From: DASYYE01 sp035946955
GTDB taxonomy: Bacteria; Actinomycetota; Actinomycetes; Streptosporangiales; Streptosporangiaceae
NCBI GenBank assembly: GCA_035946955.1
Contig: DASYYE010000008.1
Coordinates: 1 to 10,987, forward strand
DNA length: 10,987 nt
Direction: 5' to 3'
Shown here: piece by piece, positions 1 to 6,701 of the stretch
Layout of the letters: every line of letters starts with the position of its first letter
Numbering within the stretch: the stretch's first letter is position 1
Position numbers and translations under genes: made by a program
Notes under the pieces: model-generated
Databases searched by the model: none
What the model was told of the DNA's origin: nothing
Seen by the model: the letters and a program-made list of their open reading frames with translations, nothing else

Positions 1-930
1 CAGGACCGGCCCGTCCCCCTGGGCCAGCTCAAGCGGCTGGTCTGGCTCGCGACCCAACCGGCGCAGGCCGAGCGGTGCGTGACGCGGCAGCATGTGCGTT
101 ACTGCTACTACCCCGCGTTCCAGCCCATGGTGGCCCGGTGGGCGGCGGTGGTGGACGGTGTCATGGCACGGCTCCCCGACCCGCCCGCGCGGGGCCTGAC
201 CGTGCGCCAGGTCGTGGACGACCTCGGTCTGACGCCCCTGCTGACGTCTGGCCGGGGTGGTGGCCCGCCGGGTCGGCAGGTCGACCGTCTCACCACGGAG
301 TACAGCAACTTCCAGAACGCGCAGGCCACTGACCCCACCCTCGTCCCCCGCACCAGCAACCCGCCCGTCTACACCGACCTGTCCTGGGGGGTGGGCGGTG
401 CGCTCGGCCCATCTCAGTACGGGCTCGCCCTCAGCACCGCCTACTCCCTCACCGGCCTGCCCACCACGCAGCGCACTGTCTGGGTGCACAACCCCTCGGT
501 GGGCACTGGCATGTACCAGACCCAGCTCCCCCGCCTGCCGACTGGCCAGGCCAGGGAGGCGATAGCGCTGTGGTTGGCTGCGTCGGCCACTCCCCTCACG
601 CCAGCCGCGTTCGGTGCGCAGTACCCCGGGTTCCCGGCTCTGGTGGGCAGGCACTGGATCATGGTCTACGACGAAACAGGCGCGGGCCCGGCCCTGAACA
701 TCGATGTGACCGGCCAGGGCCTCAAACTGGCTAAGGCCATGCTGGCGCTGCCCCCACGCAGGGTTGAGTCGGTGCTGGCGCGCTGGTGGCCCGGCTGGCT
801 CAGCCCCCGGGCCAGTGACGCACAGCTAGCCGCCGCGCTGGGCCTCGCGCTGCCTAGCGACGGGACAAGGGCACCCAGCGGTGGCCTCAGGTCAGCGACC
901 TGGCCAACAGCGGTCGTGGAGCGCCGGTGA
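1..930 (+). CDS. C-terminal part of an exported or membrane-anchored protein next to ABC-type permeases (5' end outside window)
   Basis: The frame is open from base 1, so the true start lies upstream and only the last 309 codons are visible. The visible part has no hydrophobic helix. It is rich in Trp, Tyr, Pro and Gly and opens with a Cys-containing stretch (ERCVTRQHVRYCYYPAF), as expected for a folded extracytoplasmic or soluble domain. From memory, similar segments occur at the C-terminus of actinobacterial membrane proteins encoded beside ABC-transporter permeases; I cannot name a catalytic function. The stop TGA overlaps the next gene's GTG start (GTGA at 927-930), so the two are probably translationally coupled and work together. 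Third-position GC is high throughout, supporting real coding. Coding is certain; function is not. Confidence 0.8.
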   Translation, partial: QDRPVPLGQLKRLVWLATQPAQAERCVTRQHVRYCYYPAFQPMVARWAAVVDGVMARLPDPPARGLTVRQVVDDLGLTPLLTSGRGGGPPGRQVDRLTTEYSNFQNAQATDPTLVPRTSNPPVYTDLSWGVGGALGPSQYGLALSTAYSLTGLPTTQRTVWVHNPSVGTGMYQTQLPRLPTGQAREAIALWLAASATPLTPAAFGAQYPGFPALVGRHWIMVYDETGAGPALNIDVTGQGLKLAKAMLALPPRRVESVLARWWPGWLSPRASDAQLAAALGLALPSDGTRAPSGGLRSATWPTAVVERR

Positions 931-2210
931 ACGCGGCACGTCGGCGCGGACCCAGCCGCGGGCGCCGCCGGGAGGCGGTGCGCCCACTGGCCCGCCACGT
1001 CCTCCCCACGCTGCCGTGGGGACCGTTGCTCGCTGGGTGCGGCGCGGGGACGCTGGCCGGCCTCGCGACCGCGAGACTCGCCGGCCCGCTGCAGCACCCA
1101 GCCGCAGTACTCACTGGCGTGCGCGCGGCCTTCGTGCCGGTCGTCACCGGCCTGGCTTTCCTGCTCCACGACCCGAACCGGCAGCTCACCGGAGCGCTGC
1201 CGGTCCCGGCTTGGCTGATACCGACGCTGCGGGTGACCGCGGTACTGCCGGTGCTGGGGCTGGTCTGCTGGCTGCAACTGCACCTTGGCGCCGTGGCATT
1301 GTCAGCCGACCTGCGTGGCACCGGAGCGGCCGCACCTGGGCTGCCGACGCTGGCCATGGCGGGTGAGTTCGCCGCCATGTGCTCAGTGGCGCTGGCGGCC
1401 AGTGCCGCAGTAGCGCGGACGCGCTGGCAGGAGCTGGGCGGGGCGGCTGCGGCCCCCGGTGCTATCGCCGTACTCGGCTCGCTGGCCGTGGCGCCGCTGG
1501 GACTGCTGCCCACTCAGTTCACGGGCATGACGGCCGCCCAGCGCCACGCCTGGGCGCGTGCCTGGCACGAGTGGGCTCTCATCGGCGCTCTCGCTCTCGC
1601 CCTCGCCTGGTGGTCAGCCAGGGATCCCTGGCACCGCGTGGGTGTGCTGCGCAAGCGCACCGTGCCTGCCAGGACGTCATCGCTGGCGGTCTGGGCCGGC
1701 CTCGACCTGGCCGCCGTGTTCTACCTGCGCCAGCACTACCAGGCGCCCATCACCCGCAAGTCACCCAGCCCAGACCCCGGCAACTCATGGGTGCTCAGCC
1801 AGTGGTGGGCCGGGCCGAACGGTCATCCGGCGAGCCAGTCCACGATCAGGATCCTGAGTGTGGAGGCACAGCAGGCCGGTGGTCAGACAGCGACCCACCA
1901 GGGCTTGGCGCACTGGTTCGCCCAGCACGGGTACTGGCTGTGGTCCAGCTACCAGCCACAGAGCCGGTACTGGCACTTCCAGCTCATCGAGGGCGGCTGG
2001 CTGCTGGTGCTGTCCGTGATCGCATTGGCGGCAACCATCTGGCTGGTCCGCCCGCTGCAACGCGTGAGCAAAAGGGATCCCGGTGACCACCGCCGCCGCG
2101 CGCTCTCCCGTGACCCCCAATACCCTCCGTTTCGGTATGGCCTGGGTCACCTGGCGCCAGCACCCCAGCGCGCTCGCCGGGATCGCCGCGCTGCTGGATG
2201 TCACCACTAG
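927..2210 (+). CDS. multi-pass membrane protein, apparent chimera of two permease-type proteins
   Basis: 427 residues with a GTG start overlapping the upstream stop. Hydrophobic segments lie near residues 31-52, 61-81, 99-122, 140-165, 175-197 and 214-230, followed by WWSARDPWHR, where this kind of protein usually ends. Residues from about 240 (VLRKRTVPA...SSLAVWAGL) to 375 instead look like the C-terminal half of an actinobacterial ABC permease: a helix, YLRQHYQAPIT, an extracytoplasmic loop with SWVLSQWWAGP, SYQPQSRYW, and a last helix after FQLIEGGWLL. The N-terminal half of that permease is missing. After IWLVR (about 375) the frame runs on through roughly 50 basic, non-helical residues overlapping the next gene, suggesting loss of the original stop by a small frameshift. 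Probably a transporter subunit or its in-frame deletion relic. Homology is from recall of the families. Confidence 0.7.
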   Translation: MNAARRRGPSRGRRREAVRPLARHVLPTLPWGPLLAGCGAGTLAGLATARLAGPLQHPAAVLTGVRAAFVPVVTGLAFLLHDPNRQLTGALPVPAWLIPTLRVTAVLPVLGLVCWLQLHLGAVALSADLRGTGAAAPGLPTLAMAGEFAAMCSVALAASAAVARTRWQELGGAAAAPGAIAVLGSLAVAPLGLLPTQFTGMTAAQRHAWARAWHEWALIGALALALAWWSARDPWHRVGVLRKRTVPARTSSLAVWAGLDLAAVFYLRQHYQAPITRKSPSPDPGNSWVLSQWWAGPNGHPASQSTIRILSVEAQQAGGQTATHQGLAHWFAQHGYWLWSSYQPQSRYWHFQLIEGGWLLVLSVIALAATIWLVRPLQRVSKRDPGDHRRRALSRDPQYPPFRYGLGHLAPAPQRARRDRRAAGCHH

Positions 2211-2289
2211 GGCTGGGAGGCTGGGTAGATGCAGTTCCGGATCCTGGGCACGCTGGAAGCCCGCAAGGCCGGTGAGCGGCTGCCGTTAG
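2083..2289 (+). pseudogene. 5' stub of an actinobacterial ABC-transporter permease
   Basis: A GTG start follows a purine-rich AAAAGGGA with good spacing. The first 37 or so codons contain RFGMAWVTWRQHPSALAGIA, the usual N-terminus of the yoyo-like permeases that actinomycetes carry in tandem with a cognate ATPase. After AALL, around 2194, the similarity stops and the frame reads DVTTRAGRLGR and then out-of-frame regulator sequence to the stop. The next gene starts at 2229, so the rest of the permease is gone. It overlaps the 3' end of the preceding chimeric gene in another frame. At most a 68-residue peptide could be made; I call it a truncated relic. The family call is from recall; the truncation is inferred from the loss of any permease-like sequence. 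Confidence 0.6.
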
Positions 2290-3104
2290 GCGGTCATGGT
2301 GACCAGAAGCTCCTGGCGGTGCTCTTGCTGGAGGCCAACCGTGTCGTCCCGGTCACGCGCCTGGTAGAGGTCTTGTGGGATGACGGGCCGCCGGGCAGTG
2401 CGGTCAAGCAGGTCCGCAACGCGGTCTCGCGGCTGCGGCGGCTGTTCGCCGCCAGCGGGGAGCCTGGCGCCATCGTGACCGACGGTGGTGGGTACCGGCT
2501 CGTTGTCCCCGATGGCGCGCTCGACACCGCGGTGTTTGAGTCACAGGTGGCGCGGGCCGGGGCATTGGCCTGCGCGGGCGATGCCGCCCAGGCCGCGGGG
2601 CTGCTCCGCTCGGCGCTTGACCTCTGGCGCGGCCCGGCCCTGGCCGGCCTGCCCGGGCGGGTGTTCGAAGCTGCGGCGGCGGCCTGGGACGAACGGCGCT
2701 GCGCGGCGGCGGAGATGTACTTCGACTGCCAGCTGTTGCTGGGGCGCCACCGCGAGGTCCTCGGCGAACTGTGGGCGCTGGCGGCGGACTACCCGCTGCG
2801 GGCCGGGCCGGTGGGGCAGCTCATGCTCGCGCTGTACCGCTGCGGCCGCCAGGCTGACGCGCTGGCGCTGTACAGCAAGACCCGGATGCTGCTCGCCGAG
2901 GAGGTGGGCCTGGACCCCGGCCCCGTGCTGCAGCACCTGCACCAGCAGATCCTCACCGCCAGCCCTGCCCTGACAGCCCCGCCACCCGCCAACGGGCACC
3001 CCCCCGGCCGGCCGCGGGGCGCCGGTGGCCTGCGCCAGGCAGCCCTGCCCGGCCGGTGCCAGAGCCGGCGGGAGCCCGCCCGCGGCCGACGACGACACAC
3101 CTGA
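2229..3104 (+). CDS. small SARP/AfsR-type transcriptional activator
   Basis: 291 residues. The ATG follows GGGAGG at 2215-2220. Residues about 15-92 form an OmpR/PhoB-type winged-helix DNA-binding domain (DQKLLAVLLLEANRVV, RLVEVLWDDGPP, VRNAVSRLRRLF, GGGYRLVV). Residues about 99-243 form a bacterial transcriptional activator (BTAD) domain with FESQVARA, LDLWRGPALAGL, GQLMLALYRCGRQADALALY and EEVGLDPGPVLQHLHQQIL. Family members bind direct heptamer repeats and recruit RNA polymerase, commonly activating secondary-metabolite or linked genes. No NB-ARC or TPR region follows. The last 45 residues are Pro/Arg-rich and low complexity, so the gene is either a short SARP or a 3'-truncated larger AfsR. 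No biosynthetic cluster is visible. The truncated permease lies directly upstream and no terminator is seen between them. Confidence 0.88.
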   Translation: MQFRILGTLEARKAGERLPLGGHGDQKLLAVLLLEANRVVPVTRLVEVLWDDGPPGSAVKQVRNAVSRLRRLFAASGEPGAIVTDGGGYRLVVPDGALDTAVFESQVARAGALACAGDAAQAAGLLRSALDLWRGPALAGLPGRVFEAAAAAWDERRCAAAEMYFDCQLLLGRHREVLGELWALAADYPLRAGPVGQLMLALYRCGRQADALALYSKTRMLLAEEVGLDPGPVLQHLHQQILTASPALTAPPPANGHPPGRPRGAGGLRQAALPGRCQSRREPARGRRRHT

Positions 3105-3229
3105 CAGCGGCCCGCCATACGGCGCCAGAATCCGACGGCACAGAGTCCTCGGGGAATGATCAACAAGTACGGGCGAGCCGCCAACCCAGTCATGACATTG
3201 CAGGTCAGCGACCATGGCATGGTTTTGGA
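3105..3229. other. intergenic stretch, no gene seen
   Basis: Between the regulator stop and the transposase remnant I see no convincing coding pattern on either strand. It contains ATGGCATGGTTTTGGAACCC (3214-3233), which could be part of the outer end of the degraded IS on the minus strand, but I found no matching partner end. Confidence 0.35.
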
Positions 3230-3234
3230 ACCCT

Positions 3235-3397
3235 ACAGGCTCAGCCGGGCCGGGGCGTGGGCTGGGCGCGGCGCAGCGCGGCGACCTCGTGCCGCAGCAC
3301 CAGCAGTTCCGCGTCCTTGGACGCTGACGAGCAGCCAAGCAGGATCCAGCCAGCCACAGAGCCGAACGAAGATCAGGTAGACGAGGTGGAGGGACAC
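3235..3397 (-). pseudogene. N-terminal remnant of an rve-type IS transposase
   Basis: Reading the minus strand from GTG at 3397-3395 gives SLHLVYLIFVRLCGWL. After a one-base shift near 3345 it continues as LLGCSSASKDAELLVLRH and EVAALRRAQPTPRPG. This is the membrane-like N-terminal stretch and ASKDAELLVLRHEV motif typical of a large actinobacterial transposase family with an rve/DDE integrase core (IS3/IS481-like). Only the first 50 or so codons remain; after PTPRPG the similarity stops near 3240. The frameshift and truncation make it non-functional. Its 5' end points toward the hipBA operators. The family is recognised from memory; the two-frame reading is seen directly. Confidence 0.7.
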
Positions 3398-3438
3398 GGC
3401 AGGCTGGCAGCGATCATGCAAGACAATCGATCATGACT

Positions 3439-3506
3439 GTGGGAATATTCGCACAGTGTCCCGTGTGTAGATATTCTAACAGTGAGGGGTGTGTGGATAT
3501 CCTCAC
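3439..3506. promoter_or_regulatory. triple palindromic operator array upstream of hipBA
   Basis: Three 16-bp dyads: GTGGGAATATTCGCAC (3439-3454), GTGTAGATATTCTAAC (3465-3480) and GTGTGGATATCCTCAC (3491-3506). They fit GTGKRRATATYCKMAC, with centres exactly 26 bp apart. The 10-bp linkers also match partly (AGTGTCCCGT, AGTGAGGGGT), so the unit is a 26-bp repeat. Sites 1 and 3 are near-perfect palindromes; site 2 is weaker. HipB-family antitoxins are known to bind GGATA/TATCC-type dyads upstream of their own operon, and these cores (GGATATCC, GAATATTC) fit that. HipB, probably with HipA, is therefore the likely binder and autorepressor. The array ends 18 bases before the hipB ATG and probably overlaps the promoter, whose -10/-35 elements I cannot assign. 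Confidence 0.8.
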
Positions 3507-3514
3507 GCGGATGT

Positions 3515-3518
3515 GGAG
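3515..3518 (+). promoter_or_regulatory. hipB ribosome binding site that decides the start
   Basis: GGAG lies 6 bases before ATG 3525. The alternative in-frame GTG at 3489 has no good Shine-Dalgarno sequence and would run through operator 3, so ATG 3525 is preferred. Confidence 0.6.
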
Positions 3519-3524
3519 TTGGCT

Positions 3525-3788
3525 ATGACTCGCAGGACAGTCGAGGTCCGAAAACCGCGCGACATCGGTGACGCGATCCGAGCCGTGCGCGAGGCACGGG
3601 GCATCTCGCAGGAGGAGCTCGCGCAGGCGAACGCCTACGATCGGTTCTACCTCAATGGCCTGGAGTCCGGCCGGAGCACTCTGTACGTGACTCGGCTGCT
3701 GCGCACGCTTAAGTCGCTCGACATCACACTCAGCGTCACATTCGATCCTGGCCAGTCGGCTGACGGTAAGGGCCGAGCTGATGGCTGA
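3525..3788 (+). CDS. hipB: HipB-like XRE-family antitoxin
   Basis: 87 residues from ATG 3525. Residues about 12-65 form a helix-turn-helix of the XRE/Cro type: IGDAIRAVREARGISQEELA, then FYLNGLESGRSTLYVTRLLRTLKSL, and a C-terminal beta segment DITLSVTF typical of HipB, which pairs the dimer and contacts HipA. The role is to bind DNA upstream of the operon, repress it, and neutralise the HipA kinase encoded next. The stop overlaps the hipA ATG by 8 bases (3781-3788), giving tight co-translation. Three phased dyads sit immediately upstream. An earlier in-frame GTG (3489) would add 12 residues but lies over operator 3 and is less likely. Confidence 0.88.
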   Translation: MTRRTVEVRKPRDIGDAIRAVREARGISQEELAQANAYDRFYLNGLESGRSTLYVTRLLRTLKSLDITLSVTFDPGQSADGKGRADG

Positions 3789-5079
3789 TCGGCTCGACGT
3801 GCGCCTGCACAGCGAGCTGGTTGGCTGGATCGGTCGTGGCTCCCGGCGTGACCGTATCGAGTTCGAGTGGATCGACGGTTACTCGCCAGGTTCTGTCACG
3901 CTGACCGAGGCTTTCGGGTCTGTCCGGCAGAAGGCGTCGTCGGCTGCGGCGAGTAACTTCTTCGGGGGATATGCACTGGAGGGCCGACAGCGCGAGCAGC
4001 TCACGCGGCGCCGTGGCATCAGCGACCCTGCGGACTTGTACGCGATGCTCTGCGAGTTCGGCAGCTCGATCGCTGGCGCCGTGACGATTACGGATCCGGA
4101 CGCGGCGGGGCGGACCGAGCCGCGCTACGAGCCGGTCAGCGACGGCCAGATCATCCAGCGCCTCCGCCGGGCCGCCTCAGATGGCGACCTCGGCTCAGAC
4201 GATCAGAGCCGGTCGATGCTCGCTGGCCTTCAGCCGAAGCTCCTGCTCGCCCGGTTCGGCGACCAGTGGTACCTGCCGTGGGGTCGCGCGCATTCGACGC
4301 ACATCCTCAAGCCGCGGCTGTCCGCGCGCCCGGATGGGCTTGCTCGGGAGCACTATGGGCACGCTCTAGCCGTCGAGCTCGGGCTCGCGCATTACCACAC
4401 TGAGCTCGTCGGCAATGGCGCACGCCAGTACCTGGTCATCGAGCGTTACGACCGGGTTGTCTGCGGCGAGAAGGTTTCGCTCATCCACCAGGAGGATGCT
4501 GCTCAGGCGCTCGGCCTCGACTGGGTCGATGACCATGCGAAGTTTCAGAACCCTGATGCGCCGCGTGACTCCCGTCGCCCGAGCGCGTACCGGATCGCGG
4601 AGCTCCTCGGCTCGCTCCGGGGGCAGGAGCGGCCGGTCGCCGACTTCCTGCGCAGGCTCACGTTCAGTGTGCTCCTGGGCGATAACGACGCCCACGCGAA
4701 GAATCTCGCCATCCTGCACTTGCCCGGCCGCAGTGTGCTCGCTGACGTCTACGACGTCGTCCCGAACCTCTTCCAGGAAGGACGGATCGACTACGGCCTC
4801 GCTATCGCTATCGACGGCAGCTTCGACCACCGGCGCATCAGCGCCCCGCATCTCATCCGCGAAGCGGAGCAGTGGAATGCACTCGGCACGGGCAAGGCAG
4901 AGCGGATCGTTACCGCGACCCTGGCCGACTTCGATGCGGCGCTCGACCACGTTATGATCCCGCGAGGCGTTCCTGCGGCCATGGTGGCGCAGCTTGCGTG
5001 GAACGTTGAGCGCTTGCAGGCGGGCGGCGAGATCGGCGAGCGGCCGACCGGGTACCGGCGTCGGCGCAAACGTCCTTGA
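3781..5079 (+). CDS. hipA: HipA-like serine/threonine kinase toxin
   Basis: 432 residues, the usual HipA length. Motifs in order: N-terminal subdomain to about 110; glycine-containing loop LAGLQPKLLL (147-156); ATP-binding lysine in HILKP (K177); ERYDR (221-225); IHQEDAAQALG (235-245); catalytic loop LLGDNDAHAKN (298-308) with catalytic D303 and metal-binding N308; DVYDVVP (322-328) with D325 at the DFG-equivalent position. All key residues are present, so it is probably an active kinase. E. coli HipA phosphorylates glutamyl-tRNA synthetase and causes growth arrest and persistence; the target here is unknown. S145 lies close to, but not clearly aligned with, the E. coli autophosphorylated Ser150. 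It is translated with hipB and flanked on both sides by IS remnants, suggesting mobility. Coding pattern is strong and no frameshift is seen. Confidence 0.93.
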   Translation: MADRLDVRLHSELVGWIGRGSRRDRIEFEWIDGYSPGSVTLTEAFGSVRQKASSAAASNFFGGYALEGRQREQLTRRRGISDPADLYAMLCEFGSSIAGAVTITDPDAAGRTEPRYEPVSDGQIIQRLRRAASDGDLGSDDQSRSMLAGLQPKLLLARFGDQWYLPWGRAHSTHILKPRLSARPDGLAREHYGHALAVELGLAHYHTELVGNGARQYLVIERYDRVVCGEKVSLIHQEDAAQALGLDWVDDHAKFQNPDAPRDSRRPSAYRIAELLGSLRGQERPVADFLRRLTFSVLLGDNDAHAKNLAILHLPGRSVLADVYDVVPNLFQEGRIDYGLAIAIDGSFDHRRISAPHLIREAEQWNALGTGKAERIVTATLADFDAALDHVMIPRGVPAAMVAQLAWNVERLQAGGEIGERPTGYRRRRKRP

Positions 5080-5151
5080 CCAGAGGGCGCCGCACCATCG
5101 ACAACGTGTCCAGCATCCACGGGCTCGCACAACTCTCCCACGGTTCGACCC

Positions 5152-5166
5152 ACATTGGCCCAATGT
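5152..5166. repeat. 15-nt perfect palindrome downstream of hipA
   Basis: ACATTGG-C-CCAATGT, 7-bp arms around one base, starts 73 bases after the hipA stop. As RNA it could form a 6-bp hairpin with a 3-base loop, but no T-run follows. It may be a weak terminator, a protein-binding site or part of an IS end. Confidence 0.4.
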
Positions 5167-5220
5167 AGCCTGTGCCGTGCCAAACTCATTCATAGCCGCT
5201 GACCTGGCTCTTCGTGCCCG

Positions 5221-5505
5221 CTAGGCTGCTCTGTGGTATTCGCTGATCAAGACGCCGAAAACCTGCCTGCGCTCGATCGGGGCGGTGAGATCGGCGGCGT
5301 GGCCGGGCTGGTGCAGTGGCGGTCTCTGCTGCAAGCTCTGATGTGGCCGGTGGCCGCTATAGTGCCGGGCGTACTCGGCCAGAATTTTCTGAAGATGCCG
5401 CTCGCCGAGGATCTGCACGTGATCAAGGCACTCGCGGCGGAGTGTTCCCACGAGCCGTTCCGCGAATGAGTTTGCCGGGGGCGATCGGAGAGGAGTCTTG
5501 ATGGC
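5221..5505 (-). pseudogene. C-terminal remnant of an rve-type IS transposase
   Basis: The minus strand reads AIKTPLRSPPANSFAERLVG, TLRRECLDH, GERHLQKILAEYARHYSGHR, PHQSLQQRPPL and a terminal RRQVFGVLISEYHRAA before TAG at 5223-5221. This is the last 90 or so residues of an integrase-core transposase, covering the end of the rve domain. The minus-strand frame stays open to 5841, but that sequence is antisense to the next IS copy and unrelated, so the homologous part stops near 5505. The upstream two thirds of the gene are missing, so it is non-functional. It lies just downstream of hipA with its 3' end facing it. Confidence 0.75.
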
Positions 5506-5510
5506 TCGCG

Positions 5511-5530
5511 TGTGGGGCTCGATTGCTCGG
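5511..5530 (+). repeat. left inverted repeat of the IS
   Basis: TGTGGGGCTCGATTGCTCGG. The reverse complement of the right end begins TGCGGGGCTCGAAAACACGA: 11 of the first 12 bases match, then the match weakens. The GTG start of the transposase follows 41 bases later. Confidence 0.5.
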
Positions 5531-5570
5531 TTTCGCCTTGGTGGCCTGCCAGGTTGGAGGTCATAGCCGG

Positions 5571-6657
5571 GTGATCTTCTCGGTCGTCTACCTGCTCGCG
5601 CGCTGCCTGCTCGGCTGCCTGATCGTGCGGGGTCGGCGTGAGGTGTCCAGGGACGCCGAGCTGCTGGTGCTGCGGCATGAGAACGCGGTGCTGCGCCGAC
5701 AGATCGGCCGGGTCCGGTGCCAGCCGGGCGACCGGCTGTGGCTCGCGGCGCTGTCCCGGCTGATCCCCCGGCATCGCTGGGGAGAGGTGTTCGCCGTGAC
5801 CCCGGTGACGCTGCTCGCCTGGCACCGGCAGCTGGCCGCACGTATATGGGATTATGCGAGCCAGCGGCGTCCCGGGCGGCCGTCCACAGCAGCCGCGATC
5901 CGCAAGCTCGTGATCCGCATCGCTACGGACAATCCCGCCGAGGGCACCAGTGGGTGCAAGGCGGGCTCATCAAGCTCGGCCACCTGATCGCGGCGTCCAG
6001 AGTCTGGCAGGTCCTGCATGACGCCGGGATCTATCCCTCGCCCCGCCGCGGCGGCCTGACCTGGAGGCAGTTCCTGGCAGCCCAGGCCTGCGGCATTCTC
6101 GCCGCCGGCTTCGTCCACGTGGACACGGTGCTGCTACGTCGTCTCTACGCGCTGATTGTCATCGAGCACGGCACCCGCCGTGTTCATCTGGCCGACATCA
6201 CTGCCAACCCAGACGGTGCCTGGACAACGCAGACAGCCCGCAACTTCCTGATGGACCTGGGCCAGTGCGCGACCTCAGCCAAGTTCCTGATCAGGGACCG
6301 GGCGGGCCAGGCCACCAGCTGTTTCGATGCCGTGTCCCTCGCCGGGGGCATCAAGATCCTTGCCAGCCCGACGCAGGCACCAAGGGCGAATGCGATCTGC
6401 GAAAGGATCATCGGCACCCTGCGCCGGGAACTCTTGGACCCGGATGCTGATCGTCAACGAGCACCACCTGCGACGGGTGCTGACCGAATACTTGCTGCAC
6501 CATAACGATGCCCGGTCGCACCGTTCCCTCGGCCAGCTCACCCCAGCCCAAGCCGACACCCACCCACCCGCCTGAACCGGTCAACCTCGCCGAGTGCCGG
6601 ATCCGCCGCAAGCAGGTCCTCGGCGGACTCACCTACGAGTACTACGCCGCCGCCTGA
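5571..6657 (+). pseudogene. full-length but frameshifted rve-type transposase
   Basis: GTG 5571 has GGAGG 10 bases upstream. The protein starts VIFSVVYLLARCLLGCL, then DAELLVLRHENAVLRRQIGR and an HTH-like region with FAVTPVTLLAWHRQLAA. Near 5944 the reading shifts frame and continues as GHQWVQGGLIKLGHLIAAS, then GFVHVDTVLLRRLYALIVIE and TANPDGAWTTQTARNFLMDL, carrying rve-core aspartates, LIRDRAGQATSCFDAV, APRANAICERIIGTLRREL. Near 6437 an extra C shifts it to MLIVNEHHLRRVLTEYLLHH and LGQLTPAQADTHPP. A third shift near 6565 gives PVNLAECRIRRKQVLGGLTY and the natural end EYYAAA. In total about 360 residues of a normal transposase spread over three frames. Non-functional unless a helper acts in trans. 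Confidence 0.8.
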
Positions 6658-6680
6658 CTGCCCACACGGGGCAGCCCGAA

Positions 6681-6700
6681 TCGTGTTTTCGAGCCCCGCA
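6681..6700 (+). repeat. right inverted repeat of the IS
   Basis: TCGTGTTTTCGAGCCCCGCA, the inverse of the left end. The same pattern, TCGTGTATTCGAGCCCGACA, closes the second copy at 7277-7296, which independently marks this as the element boundary. Confidence 0.6.
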
Positions 6701-6701
6701 G

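Larger units (their letters stand above)
5511..6700 (+). mobile_element. near-complete, inactive insertion sequence (about 1.19 kb)
   Basis: The element is bounded by TGTGGGGCTCGA at the left (5511-5522) and TCGAGCCCCGCA at the right (6689-6700), inverted copies matching at 11 of 12 positions and carrying the TG...CA ends common in IS3/IS481-type elements. It holds one transposase reading with three frameshifts. The flanks differ (a minus-strand IS remnant to the left, a truncated related IS to the right), and I see no target duplication. The right end abuts the truncated copy directly, so the copies were joined by nested insertion or recombination. Confidence 0.65.

Noticed and set aside
666..1513. 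Long minus-strand open frames opposite the first two genes
   Set aside because: High-GC shadow frames, rich in Arg/Ala/Pro with no recognisable motif, opposite well-supported coding on the plus strand.
2100..2228. Heptamer repeats upstream of the SARP gene as an autoregulatory site
   Set aside because: I looked for direct 7-mers at 11-bp spacing and saw none; the region is coding relic.
2541..3338. 265-codon minus-strand frame
   Set aside because: Most is antisense to the SARP gene. Only its 5' end overlaps the transposase remnant, and in the wrong frame.
3439..3506. CRISPR-like array
   Set aside because: Units of 26 bp with 10-bp semi-conserved linkers are tandem operators, not repeats with unique spacers, and no cas genes are present.
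4366..5193. 275-codon minus-strand frame
   Set aside because: Exact shadow of hipA, whose motifs and codon bias are on the plus strand.
3235..5505. The two minus-strand transposase remnants as halves of one IS split by insertion of hipBA
   Set aside because: On the minus strand the N-terminal part should lie at higher coordinates than the C-terminal part. The order here is the reverse, so they come from two elements or from a rearrangement.
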